From: an uncultured Chloroflexota bacterium
GTDB lineage: Bacteria; Chloroflexota; Limnocylindria; Limnocylindrales; CSP1-4
Direction of reading: 5' to 3'
NCBI GenBank assembly: GCA_903925955.1
Contig: CAIYHO010000305.1
Coordinates: 1-38,019 of the forward strand
DNA length: 38,019 bases
Under the pieces are notes generated by a model. The model was not told the DNA's origin, searched no databases, and saw nothing but the letters and a program-made list of their open reading frames with translations. The stretch's first letter is position 1, and every line of letters begins with the position of its first letter. This document shows positions 7,373 through 15,546 of this stretch, in pieces. A program made the translations under genes and the position numbers.

Positions 7373-8320
7373 ATGGACGCCACCGCCTTTCACACCGCGC
7401 TTGCCGCAGACGAGCCGATCCTCCTTGACGGAGGCATGTCAAACCAACTTGAGGCGCAGGGCGCCGACCTGTCGGACAGCCTCTGGTCCGCCCGGCTGCT
7501 GGCGGACAACCCCGGGCAGATCACCGCGGCGCACCTGGCGTACTACCGCGCCGGGGCCCGCGTGGCCACCACGGCCAGCTACCAGGCAACGTTTGAGGGG
7601 TTTGCCGGACGCGGGCTGACACACGACGAGGCGGCCGATCTGCTCCGCCAAAGCGTGGAGTTGGCGATTGCCGCCCGGGCGGCAGCCGATGCCGAGGACG
7701 CGCGCGCCGGGCGGACACAGGTTCGCCGCTTCATCGCCGCGTCCGTGGGCCCGTACGGCGCCATGCTGGCCGACGGCTCCGAATACCGCGGACGCTACGG
7801 GCGCACGGTGGCGCAGTTGGCGGACTTCCACCGCGAGCGGCTGGCGATCCTTGCCGCCACCTCGAGCGACGTGCTGGCGTGCGAGACGATCCCGGAAGTT
7901 GAGGAGGCCGGAGCCATCGCGGCCCTGCTGGGTGAAACGCCGGGGGCGGCAGCGTGGGTCTCGTTCTCCTGCCGTGACGGGGCACACCTCAACAGCGGCG
8001 CCACGATTGAGGAGGGCGTGGCAGCGGTGGACGGCAAGCCGGGCGTGGTGGCCGTGGGCGTCAACTGCACCCCGCCCGAGTATCTGGATGAACTGATCGC
8101 GCGCATCCGGTCGGCCACGGCCCTGCCCATCGTGGTCTACCCCAACAGCGGCGAGGGCTGGGACGCCGTTGCCCGCCGCTGGACCGGCACAGGGCCCGGT
8201 CGCGTGGACGCCGAGGCGGTCCGCCGCTGGCGCTCGCTGGGCGCCGGGCTGATCGGCGGGTGCTGCCGCGTTGGCCCGGACCAACTGGCCGCGCTGGCGC
8301 CCGCGATGGCCGCCGGGTGA
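7373..8320 (+). CDS. mmuM: Homocysteine S-methyltransferase
   Basis: A 315-aa zinc-dependent methyltransferase of the MmuM/BHMT family, which moves a methyl group from S-methylmethionine or S-adenosylmethionine to homocysteine to give methionine. The N-terminal LLDGGMSNQLEAQG segment and the three zinc cysteines are present: C232 in GVNCTPPEYL and C297/C298 in IGGCCRVGPDQL. Length matches the family (about 310). It is divergent from the aminotransferase. The methyl donor cannot be decided from sequence. Confidence 0.92.
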   Translation: MDATAFHTALAADEPILLDGGMSNQLEAQGADLSDSLWSARLLADNPGQITAAHLAYYRAGARVATTASYQATFEGFAGRGLTHDEAADLLRQSVELAIAARAAADAEDARAGRTQVRRFIAASVGPYGAMLADGSEYRGRYGRTVAQLADFHRERLAILAATSSDVLACETIPEVEEAGAIAALLGETPGAAAWVSFSCRDGAHLNSGATIEEGVAAVDGKPGVVAVGVNCTPPEYLDELIARIRSATALPIVVYPNSGEGWDAVARRWTGTGPGRVDAEAVRRWRSLGAGLIGGCCRVGPDQLAALAPAMAAG

Positions 8321-8332
8321 CAATGACAGCCC

Positions 8333-8359
8333 ACAGCGCCAACAGCGCGAACAGCGCCA
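8333..8359. repeat. Three tandem 9-bp units ACAGCGCSA
   Basis: ACAGCGCCA, ACAGCGCGA and ACAGCGCCA follow each other at 8333-8341, 8342-8350 and 8351-8359, in the 115-bp gap between the methyltransferase and the lipoprotein gene. Probably a slippage product; no function is suggested. Confidence 0.8.
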
Positions 8360-8435
8360 ACCGAACGCCCAATCGGGCACCCAGCCGCCCGCTCACCCGG
8401 ACGCTCACCCAAGCCTGCTCCCGGAGGTTCCCAGC

Positions 8436-9128
8436 GTGAATCGCGGACTCGCGATCGCCCTCGCCATCGTCTCGCTCGCCGTCACCGCCTGCGGTGGCGC
8501 AAGCGTGCCGCCCGCCCCGGTGGCCACGCCGGGGGCCGCAGCCACGCCAGCGCCCCTCGCGGCAGGCCAGCACACCTCCACAGCGTTCCAGCCGGCCGTC
8601 ACGTTCACCACGGCCGAAGGCTGGGTCATGTACACGGACACCGCGTCCTATCTGAACCTTGGCCCGGTTGTCGGCGGCGACGTGGTGGGCATCCACCTTT
8701 TCGCAAACCCGTCGCCCCTCGCGCAGTCCGCAGACTGCCCCACCACCGCTGAGCCGGGCGTCACCGCCACCAACTCGATCACCTTCCTCGCCTGGATGAA
8801 GACGGTGAAGGGCCTCAACCTGACATCGCCCGCCATGGCGTCAATTGGCGGGATGCCGGCAACCGTTGTGGACGCGTCAATCAAGACGGACTGGACAGCA
8901 TCCTGCCCGTTTGCCGGGGGCACACCAACAGTTCCGCTCTTCTACGGTCCCACAAGCGGGCTGCGCTGGGTGATGGCCTCCGACGAGCGTCTCCGTCTCT
9001 ACTTTGTGGACCTGCCCAAGGGCGGCTTTGTGGTGGTGGACGTAGACGCGTTTGTCGGCACCGAGATGGACGGCCTGCTGAGCAACGCTGCGCCCATCAT
9101 CAAGAGCATGACCTTCGCCGCGAACTGA
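8436..9128 (+). CDS. Putative lipoprotein of unknown function
   Basis: A 230-aa secreted protein. Residues 4-19 are a hydrophobic signal ending in a lipobox (VTAC, Cys19), followed by a Pro/Ala-rich linker (about 22-45) and a globular domain of mixed beta character. I recognise no enzyme motif. Two cysteines in the mature part (in SADCPTTAEPG and ASCPFAGG) might form a disulfide. The GTG start at 8436 is chosen because GGAGG lies 8 bp upstream (8423-8427) and it puts the signal at the N terminus; the frame is open further left without signal character. The glycosyltransferase gene starts 5 bp after its stop, so they are probably co-transcribed. Confidence 0.8.
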   Translation: MNRGLAIALAIVSLAVTACGGASVPPAPVATPGAAATPAPLAAGQHTSTAFQPAVTFTTAEGWVMYTDTASYLNLGPVVGGDVVGIHLFANPSPLAQSADCPTTAEPGVTATNSITFLAWMKTVKGLNLTSPAMASIGGMPATVVDASIKTDWTASCPFAGGTPTVPLFYGPTSGLRWVMASDERLRLYFVDLPKGGFVVVDVDAFVGTEMDGLLSNAAPIIKSMTFAAN

Positions 9129-9133
9129 CGGCC

Positions 9134-9844
9134 GTGACGGACCCGGCACCGATGTCCCGCGTTGTCGCGCTCATCCCCGGATACGAGGAGGGGCCGCGGA
9201 TTGGCGCGGTGGTGGAAGCCGCGCGCCAACACCTGCCGGTGCTTGTGGTTGACGACGGATCCACGGACGACACCGCGGCGCAAGCCGAATCCGCAGGCGC
9301 CGTGGTGCTCCGCCAGATACCCAACCAGGGGAAGGGCGCAGCGCTGCGGACAGGGTTCCGCCGGGCCCTTGATGATGGGTACGACGGCATCCTCACGCTT
9401 GATGCCGATGGCCAGCACAACCCAGCCGAGATCCCGCGTTTCCTCGCGGCGTTCGGCGCCTCGAACGCCACGGACGCGGCCCAGAGGCCGGAGCTCATCG
9501 TCGGCTGTCGCAACTTCGCCCAGATGCCCATCGTCCGGCGCCTCTCCAACACGGTTGGCCGCGCGGCGTTCTCGTGGGCAGTGGGACAGCGGATCCCGGA
9601 CAACCAGTCCGGCTACCGGCTGATCGGTCGTCGTCTGGCGGAGCAGATGGTGGCGAGCAACGAGGCCGGCTTTGAGTTTGAGGTGGAGATGATCGCGGTG
9701 TGCATCCGCCGCGGCTGGCCCTTGGCGTGGGTCCCCATCTCCACAATCTACGCGGGCGAGCCCAGCCACGTGAAGCCGCTCCACCACCTGCGCCACTTCC
9801 TCCGCGCCACGCGCGCCGCACGCCGGCTGGTCAAGGAACGCTAG
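9134..9844 (+). CDS. Family 2 glycosyltransferase (dolichol-phosphate-mannose synthase-like)
   Basis: A 236-aa GT-A fold glycosyltransferase that would move a sugar from a nucleotide donor to a lipid or polysaccharide acceptor. Motifs are VVDDGSTDDT (38-47), the NQGKGAALRTGF segment (64-75), and the metal-binding DAD at 90-92 in LTLDADGQH. DNQSGYRL near 156-163 is the usual acceptor-side motif. No transmembrane anchor is seen, so the protein is probably cytoplasmic or peripheral. The GTG at 9134 is used, but an ATG at 9152 (before SRVVALIPG) is a plausible alternative since neither has a strong ribosome site. Confidence 0.9.
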   Translation: MTDPAPMSRVVALIPGYEEGPRIGAVVEAARQHLPVLVVDDGSTDDTAAQAESAGAVVLRQIPNQGKGAALRTGFRRALDDGYDGILTLDADGQHNPAEIPRFLAAFGASNATDAAQRPELIVGCRNFAQMPIVRRLSNTVGRAAFSWAVGQRIPDNQSGYRLIGRRLAEQMVASNEAGFEFEVEMIAVCIRRGWPLAWVPISTIYAGEPSHVKPLHHLRHFLRATRAARRLVKER

Positions 9845-9913
9845 ATCCGTCGCAACACGGCATCATGCTGCCAGCCGCCTCTGCCGCGGCCCGCTGCGGA
9901 CCACCCTCCACCG

Positions 9914-11314
9914 ATGACCGAACCGCTTGACCCCGCTGTCGCCAGCGGCGGCGACACAGCCCCCGTCGAGGAACCCACCGCGCCCCTCGCGCCGGTGGTC
10001 CCCGCGCCGCCGCCGCCACCGCTTGTCCGGTTCTCGCCGCCAAAGGGCGGTGTCCCGCGTGCGCTGGTTGCCGTGCTGGCCCCGGTGCTCGCCATTGTCA
10101 TGTTCACGGCCGGGCTTGCGACGGGGCAGGTCATCAGCCCGTCCGGCGCACCCGCACCCAGCGTGGCGGCGGGCTCGCCCTATCCCTCAGATCCGGATGC
10201 GCAGCTGGCGCTGATTGTCCAGGCGTGGCGCGAGCTGCAGGACAACTACGTCGACGCCGGCAAGCTGGACAACCAGTCGCTCGCCTATGCGGCCATCCGC
10301 GGCATGACCGACGCCATCGGTGACACCGGCCACACCATGTTCTTCACCGCAGCCGAGTCCAAGGCGATGGACCAGTCGCTCTCGGGCACGTTTGTGGGGA
10401 TCGGCGTCCAGGTGGTGTCGGTGGACCTCAAGGCCGGGACGGGCGTCAAGATTGGCGTGCTCATCCCCAAGACACCCGCCGAGGAGGCTGGGCTCAAGCG
10501 CGGCGATGTTGTTGTCAAGGTGGACGGCACTGACGTCATGGCGCTTGCAACCGACGCAATTGTGTCCAAGATCCGCGGCCCCGATGGCACGGCCGTGACG
10601 CTCACCATCCAGCGCGCAGGCGCCGCCAACTTCGATGTGACCATCACGCGCCGCAAGTTTGACCTGCCGCTATCCAGCTGGGCGATGGTGCCGGGCCAAG
10701 ACGTGGCGATGATCAGACTCGACAGCTTTGCGAGCGGTTCTGGCAAGGCCGTCACGGATGCGATTGCGGCAGCGCAGAAGGCCGGCGCCAAGGGGATCAT
10801 CCTGGACCTGCGGGGCAACCCCGGCGGCTACGTCAACGAGGCAATCATCGTGGCCAGCCAGTTCGTCCCCGACGGCGTGGTCTACCAGTCCACGGATCGC
10901 AGCGGCACAAGCACCGACAACAACGTGATCGACGGCGGGCTCTGGACACAAGGGCCTCTCGTGGTGCTTGCCAACGGCGACAGCGCCAGCGCCGCGGAGA
11001 TTGTCACCGGGGCCATCAAGGACGCGGGGCGCGCGCAGGTTGTGGGCGTCAAGACGTACGGCACCGGCACCGTGTTGGGGCGTTTTGACCTCGCGGACGG
11101 GTCGTCGCTCCGCATTGGCATCGAGCGCTGGCTGACCCGTGACGGATACCCCATCTGGCACGAGGGCATCGTGCCGGACGTGGCGGTGACGCTGCCGGCC
11201 ACGGCCGTGGAGCTCTACCCGAACGACCTCCTTGACCTCACCGCAGCCCAGGTGGCGGCGTCCACGGATGCGCAGTTCCTCAAGGCGCTCGAGGTGCTCA
11301 AGACCGCGAAGTAG
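9914..11314 (+). CDS. S41 family C-terminal-processing peptidase-like protein with altered catalytic site
   Basis: A 466-aa protein of the CtpA/Tsp family. A Pro-rich cytoplasmic N terminus (1-47) precedes one membrane anchor (about 48-72), an N-terminal helical region, a PDZ domain (about 135-225) and the S41 domain (about 235-440). The nucleophile position is kept (S359 in GDSASAAEI). The catalytic Lys and Gln, which in the family lie in a GKGTVQ-type motif 25 and 29 residues after the Ser, are here Thr384 and Leu388 (YGTGTVLG). Known members use a Ser-Lys dyad, so this one may be inactive, use another base, or belong to a lineage variant. The carboxylate-binding LRGNPGGY segment is intact. 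It stands alone between short gaps. Confidence 0.88.
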   Translation: MTEPLDPAVASGGDTAPVEEPTAPLAPVVPAPPPPPLVRFSPPKGGVPRALVAVLAPVLAIVMFTAGLATGQVISPSGAPAPSVAAGSPYPSDPDAQLALIVQAWRELQDNYVDAGKLDNQSLAYAAIRGMTDAIGDTGHTMFFTAAESKAMDQSLSGTFVGIGVQVVSVDLKAGTGVKIGVLIPKTPAEEAGLKRGDVVVKVDGTDVMALATDAIVSKIRGPDGTAVTLTIQRAGAANFDVTITRRKFDLPLSSWAMVPGQDVAMIRLDSFASGSGKAVTDAIAAAQKAGAKGIILDLRGNPGGYVNEAIIVASQFVPDGVVYQSTDRSGTSTDNNVIDGGLWTQGPLVVLANGDSASAAEIVTGAIKDAGRAQVVGVKTYGTGTVLGRFDLADGSSLRIGIERWLTRDGYPIWHEGIVPDVAVTLPATAVELYPNDLLDLTAAQVAASTDAQFLKALEVLKTAK

Positions 11315-11373
11315 CGGAGCGGTGTGACGAAACGCCACACTACAGCGTCGAGTATCTAGACATTGACGCCGTG

Positions 11374-11394
11374 ATGCGGCATTCTTGGCCGCAT
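11374..11394 (+). promoter_or_regulatory. Inverted repeat overlapping the start codon of the MerR-TOBE gene
   Basis: ATGCGGC (11374-11380) and GCCGCAT (11388-11394) are perfect 7-bp arms around a 7-base loop. The right arm includes the first two bases of the start codon at 11393, and no Shine-Dalgarno sequence is visible there. It could be an RNA hairpin limiting translation or an operator. Confidence 0.4.
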
Positions 11395-11818
11395 GTCCCA
11401 TGACGACGCCGATCCAAACCCGTTGCTCCGCCTTGGCCAAGCGGCCGAGATGCTGGGCGTCTCCGTGGAGACGCTTCGGCGCTGGGAGGCGTCAGGCAAG
11501 CTCCTGACGGAGCGATCCGAGGGCGGCCAGCGTTTGGTGGGCATCGCCGAAGTCACGCGCCTGTTGAGCGAGCGGCGCCGATCCGCCACGGACCGCCCCA
11601 TCGTTGCCCAGTCCGCCCGCAACCGCTTTGCCGGCATCGTCACGCGCATTGAGAAAGACCGCGTGGCAGCCGTGGTTGAGGTGCAGGCCGGACCACATCG
11701 TCTGGTCAGCCTGATGACCGCCGAGGCTGTGGACGATCTCCACCTCGAGGTGGGCATGGAAGCCGTGTGCGTGGTGAAGGCCACCAACGTCATCGTTGAG
11801 ATCCCAGCCGCCACCTAG
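11393..11818 (+). CDS. MerR-type HTH regulator with TOBE (molybdate-binding) domain
   Basis: A 141-aa putative molybdate-responsive transcription regulator. Residues 11-55 form a MerR/excisionase-like winged helix (RLGQAAEMLGVSVETLRRWEASGKL). Residues about 73-137 resemble a TOBE/Mop domain (NRFAGIVTRIEKD...VVEVQAG...LVSLMTAEAVDDLHLEVGMEAVCVVKATNVIVE), the fold that binds molybdate or tungstate in ModE and ModC. The stop overlaps the ribosome site of modA, which begins 9 bp later, so it is the first gene of the mod operon and probably senses the transported oxyanion. Its operator is not established. Confidence 0.87.
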   Translation: MSHDDADPNPLLRLGQAAEMLGVSVETLRRWEASGKLLTERSEGGQRLVGIAEVTRLLSERRRSATDRPIVAQSARNRFAGIVTRIEKDRVAAVVEVQAGPHRLVSLMTAEAVDDLHLEVGMEAVCVVKATNVIVEIPAAT

Positions 11819-11826
11819 GAGCCCGC

Positions 11827-12678
11827 ATGTCTCTGTATCGTGCCGCCGCGGCAGCCGCCCTCGTGCTCGCCATTGCCGCCTGCTCCGCCGCGCCGGCGTC
11901 GGTCGCATCGCCCAGCCAGTCCCCCATCCCCACGGGCGGGCCGCCGGTCACTGCGGCACCCGGTGGTCCGGCTGAACTCCAAGTGTATGGGGCGGCATCG
12001 CTCAAGGCCGTCCTTGCCAAGGTGAAGGAGGCCTACGAGCTGGCCAACCCGGGCATCACGCTCAGCATCTCCACGGACTCGTCCGCGGCCCTCGAGACCA
12101 AGATTGAGCAGGGGGCACCCGCCGATGTCTTCCTCTCCGCGGACACCGCTGGCCCGCAGAAGCTTGTGGACGCGGGGCTGGCCACAGGCGGCGTAGTCAA
12201 GATCGCAGGCAACGTGCTCACCGTGATTGTGCCCGTGGGCAATCCGGCAAAGATTGCCTCGCCTGCGGATCTGGCACGGCCCGGGGTCAAGGTGATCGCC
12301 GCAGGCGACGCCGTTCCCATCACCAAGTACGCCGCCAAGCTCATTGAATACCTGGCCGCCCTGACGGGCTACCCCACCGGGTTTGCCAGCGCGTATGCCG
12401 CAAACATCGTGTCGCGCGAAGACAGCGCAGGCGCGGTGGCGGCCAAGATTGCGCTGGGCGAGGGCGATGCCGCCATCGTCTACGCCACCGACGCGGTGGC
12501 CTCGGGCAAGGTGGAGAACGTGGCCGTCCCGGCTGGCGCCAACGTTCCGGCAACCTATGGCGGGGTAGCGCTCGCCCGCTCCAAGTTTGCACAAGCGACA
12601 TCCACGTTCCTCGCCTGGCTCACCGGCGCCGAGGGACAGGCCGTGTTCGCAGGGTTTGGGTTCCTACCGGGGAAGTGA
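11827..12678 (+). CDS. modA: Molybdate ABC transporter substrate-binding lipoprotein
   Basis: A 283-aa periplasmic-type binding protein that captures molybdate or tungstate outside the cell. The signal ends in a lipobox (IAAC, Cys19), followed by a Pro/Ser-rich linker. The mature part shows family features: LQVYGAASLKAVLAKVKEAYE, a Ser-rich STDSSAALETKIEQGAPADVFLSAD segment and DAAIVYATDAVASGKV. An AGGAG site lies 5 bp upstream of the ATG. It is between the MerR-TOBE regulator and modB. Molybdate versus tungstate cannot be told apart by eye. Confidence 0.93.
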   Translation: MSLYRAAAAAALVLAIAACSAAPASVASPSQSPIPTGGPPVTAAPGGPAELQVYGAASLKAVLAKVKEAYELANPGITLSISTDSSAALETKIEQGAPADVFLSADTAGPQKLVDAGLATGGVVKIAGNVLTVIVPVGNPAKIASPADLARPGVKVIAAGDAVPITKYAAKLIEYLAALTGYPTGFASAYAANIVSREDSAGAVAAKIALGEGDAAIVYATDAVASGKVENVAVPAGANVPATYGGVALARSKFAQATSTFLAWLTGAEGQAVFAGFGFLPGK

Positions 12679-12680
12679 CA

Positions 12681-13538
12681 ATGCGTGCGCGCGGCGTCCC
12701 GGGCACGGCCTTTGAGCTGGTGGCGTTCCTGGCGGTGCTGGTTCTGGGCCTGCCTGTCGTCGCGCTGGTGGCACGAGCGCTGCTCAACGGCTCACTGGCC
12801 ACGGCGGCGGGCCTGCCTGCGGTGGCGGATGCCCTGACGCTCAGCGTGCTGACGACGGGCGCCAGCCTGGTCCTCACCGTGGCGCTGGGGCTCCCGCTCG
12901 CGCACCTGCTGGCGCGGCGCAAGATCCCCGGTGCGGCGCTGCTTGAGACCGTCATCGACCTGCCCATCGTCCTCCCGCCATCCGTGGCAGGGCTGGCGCT
13001 GCTGCTGCTCCTTGGGCGGCGGGGCGTGCTGGGCGAGCCGCTGGCGGCCCTGGGGATTGAGCTGCCGTTCACCGCGGCGGCCGTGGTCATCGCCCAGACC
13101 TTTGTCTCGGCGCCGCTGTTCATCCGCTCGGCCCGCAGCGGGCTGGCCGCCGTTGAGCGCGAGCTGGAGGATGCCGCCCGGGTTGATGGGGCCTCGGAAG
13201 GTCAGGTGCTGGCACGGATCTCACTGCCCATCGCCGCCGGTTCAATGGCTGCTGGGTTGGTGATGGCCTGGGCGCGCTCGCTGGGCGAATTTGGCGCAAC
13301 GATCATGTTTGCCGGCAGCTTTGAGGGGAAGACGCAGACCCTGCCGCTCCTCGTCTACGGCGAGTTCCAGTCAGGCTCGCTGGAGACGTCCATTGCCGCA
13401 GCGGCCGTGCTGGTCCTCGCTGCATTTGGCGTGCTGGCAACCGTGAGGCTGCTTGGGCGAGGCGCGGTGGCGGGGGCAACGCCTGGGGGCAGCCGCGTGG
13501 GAGGCGCCGTCAACGACCTCGAGACGTCCCCCGCGTAG
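12681..13538 (+). CDS. modB: Molybdate ABC transporter permease
   Basis: A 285-aa inner-membrane permease with about six hydrophobic segments. The cytoplasmic EAA loop is clear (ELEDAARVDGASEGQVLARISLPIA), the site where the ModC ATPase docks. LPIVLPPSVAGLALLLLLG is typical of ModB/CysT permeases. The ATG at 12681 has GGGGAAG about 7 bp upstream; a GTG at 12675 overlapping the modA stop is an alternative. No modC follows: the next gene is a convergent sugar kinase, and no ModC-like ATPase is in the window, so the ATPase must be supplied from elsewhere. The molybdenum would serve the hydroxylase encoded at 17.8-21.4 kb and any formate dehydrogenase. Confidence 0.93.
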   Translation: MRARGVPGTAFELVAFLAVLVLGLPVVALVARALLNGSLATAAGLPAVADALTLSVLTTGASLVLTVALGLPLAHLLARRKIPGAALLETVIDLPIVLPPSVAGLALLLLLGRRGVLGEPLAALGIELPFTAAAVVIAQTFVSAPLFIRSARSGLAAVERELEDAARVDGASEGQVLARISLPIAAGSMAAGLVMAWARSLGEFGATIMFAGSFEGKTQTLPLLVYGEFQSGSLETSIAAAAVLVLAAFGVLATVRLLGRGAVAGATPGGSRVGGAVNDLETSPA

Positions 13539-13548
13539 GTCGAGCCGC

Positions 13549-13571
13549 ACCAGCGGCGGGACCAGCGGCGG
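13549..13571. repeat. 11-bp direct repeat between convergent modB and sugar kinase ends
   Basis: ACCAGCGGCGG at 13549-13559 and 13561-13571, one base apart, in the 37-bp gap between the convergent genes. No terminator with a T run is visible. Confidence 0.7.
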
Positions 13572-13575
13572 CACA

Positions 13576-14532
13576 TCAACCGAGGGGCGGCGGCTCCAAG
13601 ACCCTCACCTGGACCCGCGTTGGCGGCTCTGCTCCCGATTGTGTGCAGGTGAGGGCGGCGGCCCGATTGGCAAACTCAAGGCTTGCACGCACGTCGTCCG
13701 CGCCAAGCCTGGACAGCGCCGCACGCGCAAGCAGGCCACGCCAGGCGAGGCTGCCCAGCAGCCCAGCGGTGAACGCGTCACCAGCGCCAACGGTGTCATG
13801 GACCATGACGTGAACCCCGGGGACGTCGATAACGGCCCTGCCCGTCATGGCAATCGCCCCGTCGGCGCCCCGGGTCATCACCACCAGCGCTGGTCCGCGC
13901 GCCAGCCAGGCCGCAGCTGTGTCTTCGGGCTGCCGGTCGGGATACAGCCAGGCAAGGTCTGCGCGGCTCACCTTCACAATGTGGGCGAGGGCAACCAATG
14001 CCTCGAGCCGCGCCCGGTAGGCGTCGCGATTGGGAATGACGCTTGGGCGAACATTGGGGTCAAGGCTGATGACCCGTCGTCCGCTCTCGCGTCGCAGCAG
14101 GTGCTCATAGGCTGCCGCGGCCGGCTGGCGGACCAGCGAGATGGAGCCAAAGTGGAGCGCCTGCACGCTGTCGTCTAGGTTGGCCGGTGCCGGCAGGTCG
14201 TCAAGCGCAAGCAGGGAGTCCGCGGCGCCATCGCCGTAGAAGGTGAAGTGCGGCTCGGCGCCCGCCGCAAGATGAACGACAGCAATGGCCGTTGGCTCTG
14301 GGCCTGTGACAAGCCGGGAGTTGTCAACGCCCTCCGCGCTCAGGCGATCACGCAGCTGCCGTCCGAATGCGTCATCTGACAGACGGCCGAAAAAGCCCAC
14401 GGGGACGCCAAGACGCCCAAGGCCGATGGCCACGTTGTAGGGCGAACCACCCGCGCGCGGGGCATAGAGCGTCTCACCGCCGGCGGACACTGGGACAAGG
14501 TCCATCAGCGCCTCGCCGCACACCAAGATCAC
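13576..14532 (-). CDS. PfkB-family carbohydrate kinase
   Basis: A 318-aa ribokinase/fructokinase-like enzyme that phosphorylates a sugar or nucleoside with ATP. The N-terminal GEALMDLVPV start, the AGGSPYNVAIGLGRLGVPVGFFGRLSDDAFG segment (PfkB signature 1) and the C-terminal DTVGAGDAFTAGLLG motif (signature 2, near 246-260, with the catalytic Asp) are all present. The GTG at 14532 is chosen because the family pattern begins there; the frame runs on to 14766 without similarity. It is the last gene of the ten-gene minus-strand run, 76 bp after the TIM-barrel gene, and may have its own promoter. Substrate unknown; fructokinase-like by pattern. Confidence 0.9.
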   Translation of the reverse strand: MILVCGEALMDLVPVSAGGETLYAPRAGGSPYNVAIGLGRLGVPVGFFGRLSDDAFGRQLRDRLSAEGVDNSRLVTGPEPTAIAVVHLAAGAEPHFTFYGDGAADSLLALDDLPAPANLDDSVQALHFGSISLVRQPAAAAYEHLLRRESGRRVISLDPNVRPSVIPNRDAYRARLEALVALAHIVKVSRADLAWLYPDRQPEDTAAAWLARGPALVVMTRGADGAIAMTGRAVIDVPGVHVMVHDTVGAGDAFTAGLLGSLAWRGLLARAALSRLGADDVRASLEFANRAAALTCTQSGAEPPTRVQVRVLEPPPLG

Positions 14533-14608
14533 TGTGGTGCCCGTCCCCCGTGCTGGTGCGGTGGGCCAACCCGTCTGGGCCAGCCCACCGGCAATACCGT
14601 CAGTGCGG

Positions 14609-15445
14609 TCAGTGCGCGACGGAGAGCTTCTTGAAGTCCTCAACCTGCCCGCGGATCGCGCGCTCAGTTGGGAGCCGCTCAACCGACGAGGCGCCGAAGA
14701 AGCCGTGCACGCCGGGCATGCGCAGAAGCGCCTTGCCAACCTGCTCGGGCTCGTCAAACGGTCCACCGTGGCAGATCACGATGATGTCCTTGCGGACGCT
14801 GCGGCCCGCCTCGGCAATCGCCATGACCTTGTCGATGGCCTGATCGAGCGTGAACGCAACGCCCGCCCCAATGGAGCCTGCGGTGGTGAGTCCAACGTGG
14901 GCAACCAGCTGATCGGCGCCCGCCTTGACCATGGCCTTGGCCTGGTCCGGGTCAAAGACGTACGGCGAGCAGAACATGTCTGCGGCGTTCGCCTCCGAGA
15001 TCGCCTCGATCTCCTTGTCGTAGCCCATCCCGGTGGCTTCAAGGTTCTTGCGGAACTCGCCGTCGATGAGCCCCACCGTCGGGAAGTTCTGGACGCCGTC
15101 GAAGCCAATGTCCTTGAGCTGGCGCACAAACACCTTCATGATCCGGAACGGATCGGTGCCGTTGATGCCGGCCAAGACGGCCATGTGCTTGACGACCGGC
15201 AGGACCTCAGAGGCCATGTCCACAACGATGGCGTTGGCATCGCCGTACGCCAGCAGGCCCGCAAGGGAGCCTCGACCGGCCATGCGGTAGCGGCCGCTGT
15301 TGTAGATGATCGCCATGTCGGCGCCGCCTGCCTCAGCCATCTTGGCCGAGATGCCGGTGCCAGCGCCGGCGCCCACGATTGGGGTGCCCGCGTCGATGTT
15401 GGCGCGGAGACGGCGCACGAGTTCTGCGCGCGGAATGAACGGCAT
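14609..15445 (-). CDS. PEP-hydrolase-family TIM-barrel protein
   Basis: A 278-aa protein of the TIM-barrel family annotated as phosphoenolpyruvate hydrolase-like (Pfam PF09370, related to PEP mutase/IGPS barrels). Seen are [31 protein letters not shown] near the N terminus, a FPTVGLIDG strand near the middle and a CHGGPF segment near the C terminus. The biochemical role of this family is poorly known. Homologues are often adjacent or fused to Tm-1-like proteins, as here: the Tm-1-like gene ends 101 bp upstream. The start at 15445 has AGGAGA 8 bp upstream. It is part of the ten-gene run. Confidence 0.87.
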   Translation of the reverse strand: MPFIPRAELVRRLRANIDAGTPIVGAGAGTGISAKMAEAGGADMAIIYNSGRYRMAGRGSLAGLLAYGDANAIVVDMASEVLPVVKHMAVLAGINGTDPFRIMKVFVRQLKDIGFDGVQNFPTVGLIDGEFRKNLEATGMGYDKEIEAISEANAADMFCSPYVFDPDQAKAMVKAGADQLVAHVGLTTAGSIGAGVAFTLDQAIDKVMAIAEAGRSVRKDIIVICHGGPFDEPEQVGKALLRMPGVHGFFGASSVERLPTERAIRGQVEDFKKLSVAH

Positions 15446-15546
15446 GCCGGGTTCTCCTAGTGGTGACCGGGACGCGGGATGGGTTGTCTGGGACGCGATT
15501 GCCGGTATGAGGGGCAACCCAACCCGGGGTCAGGTTGCCCGGTGGG

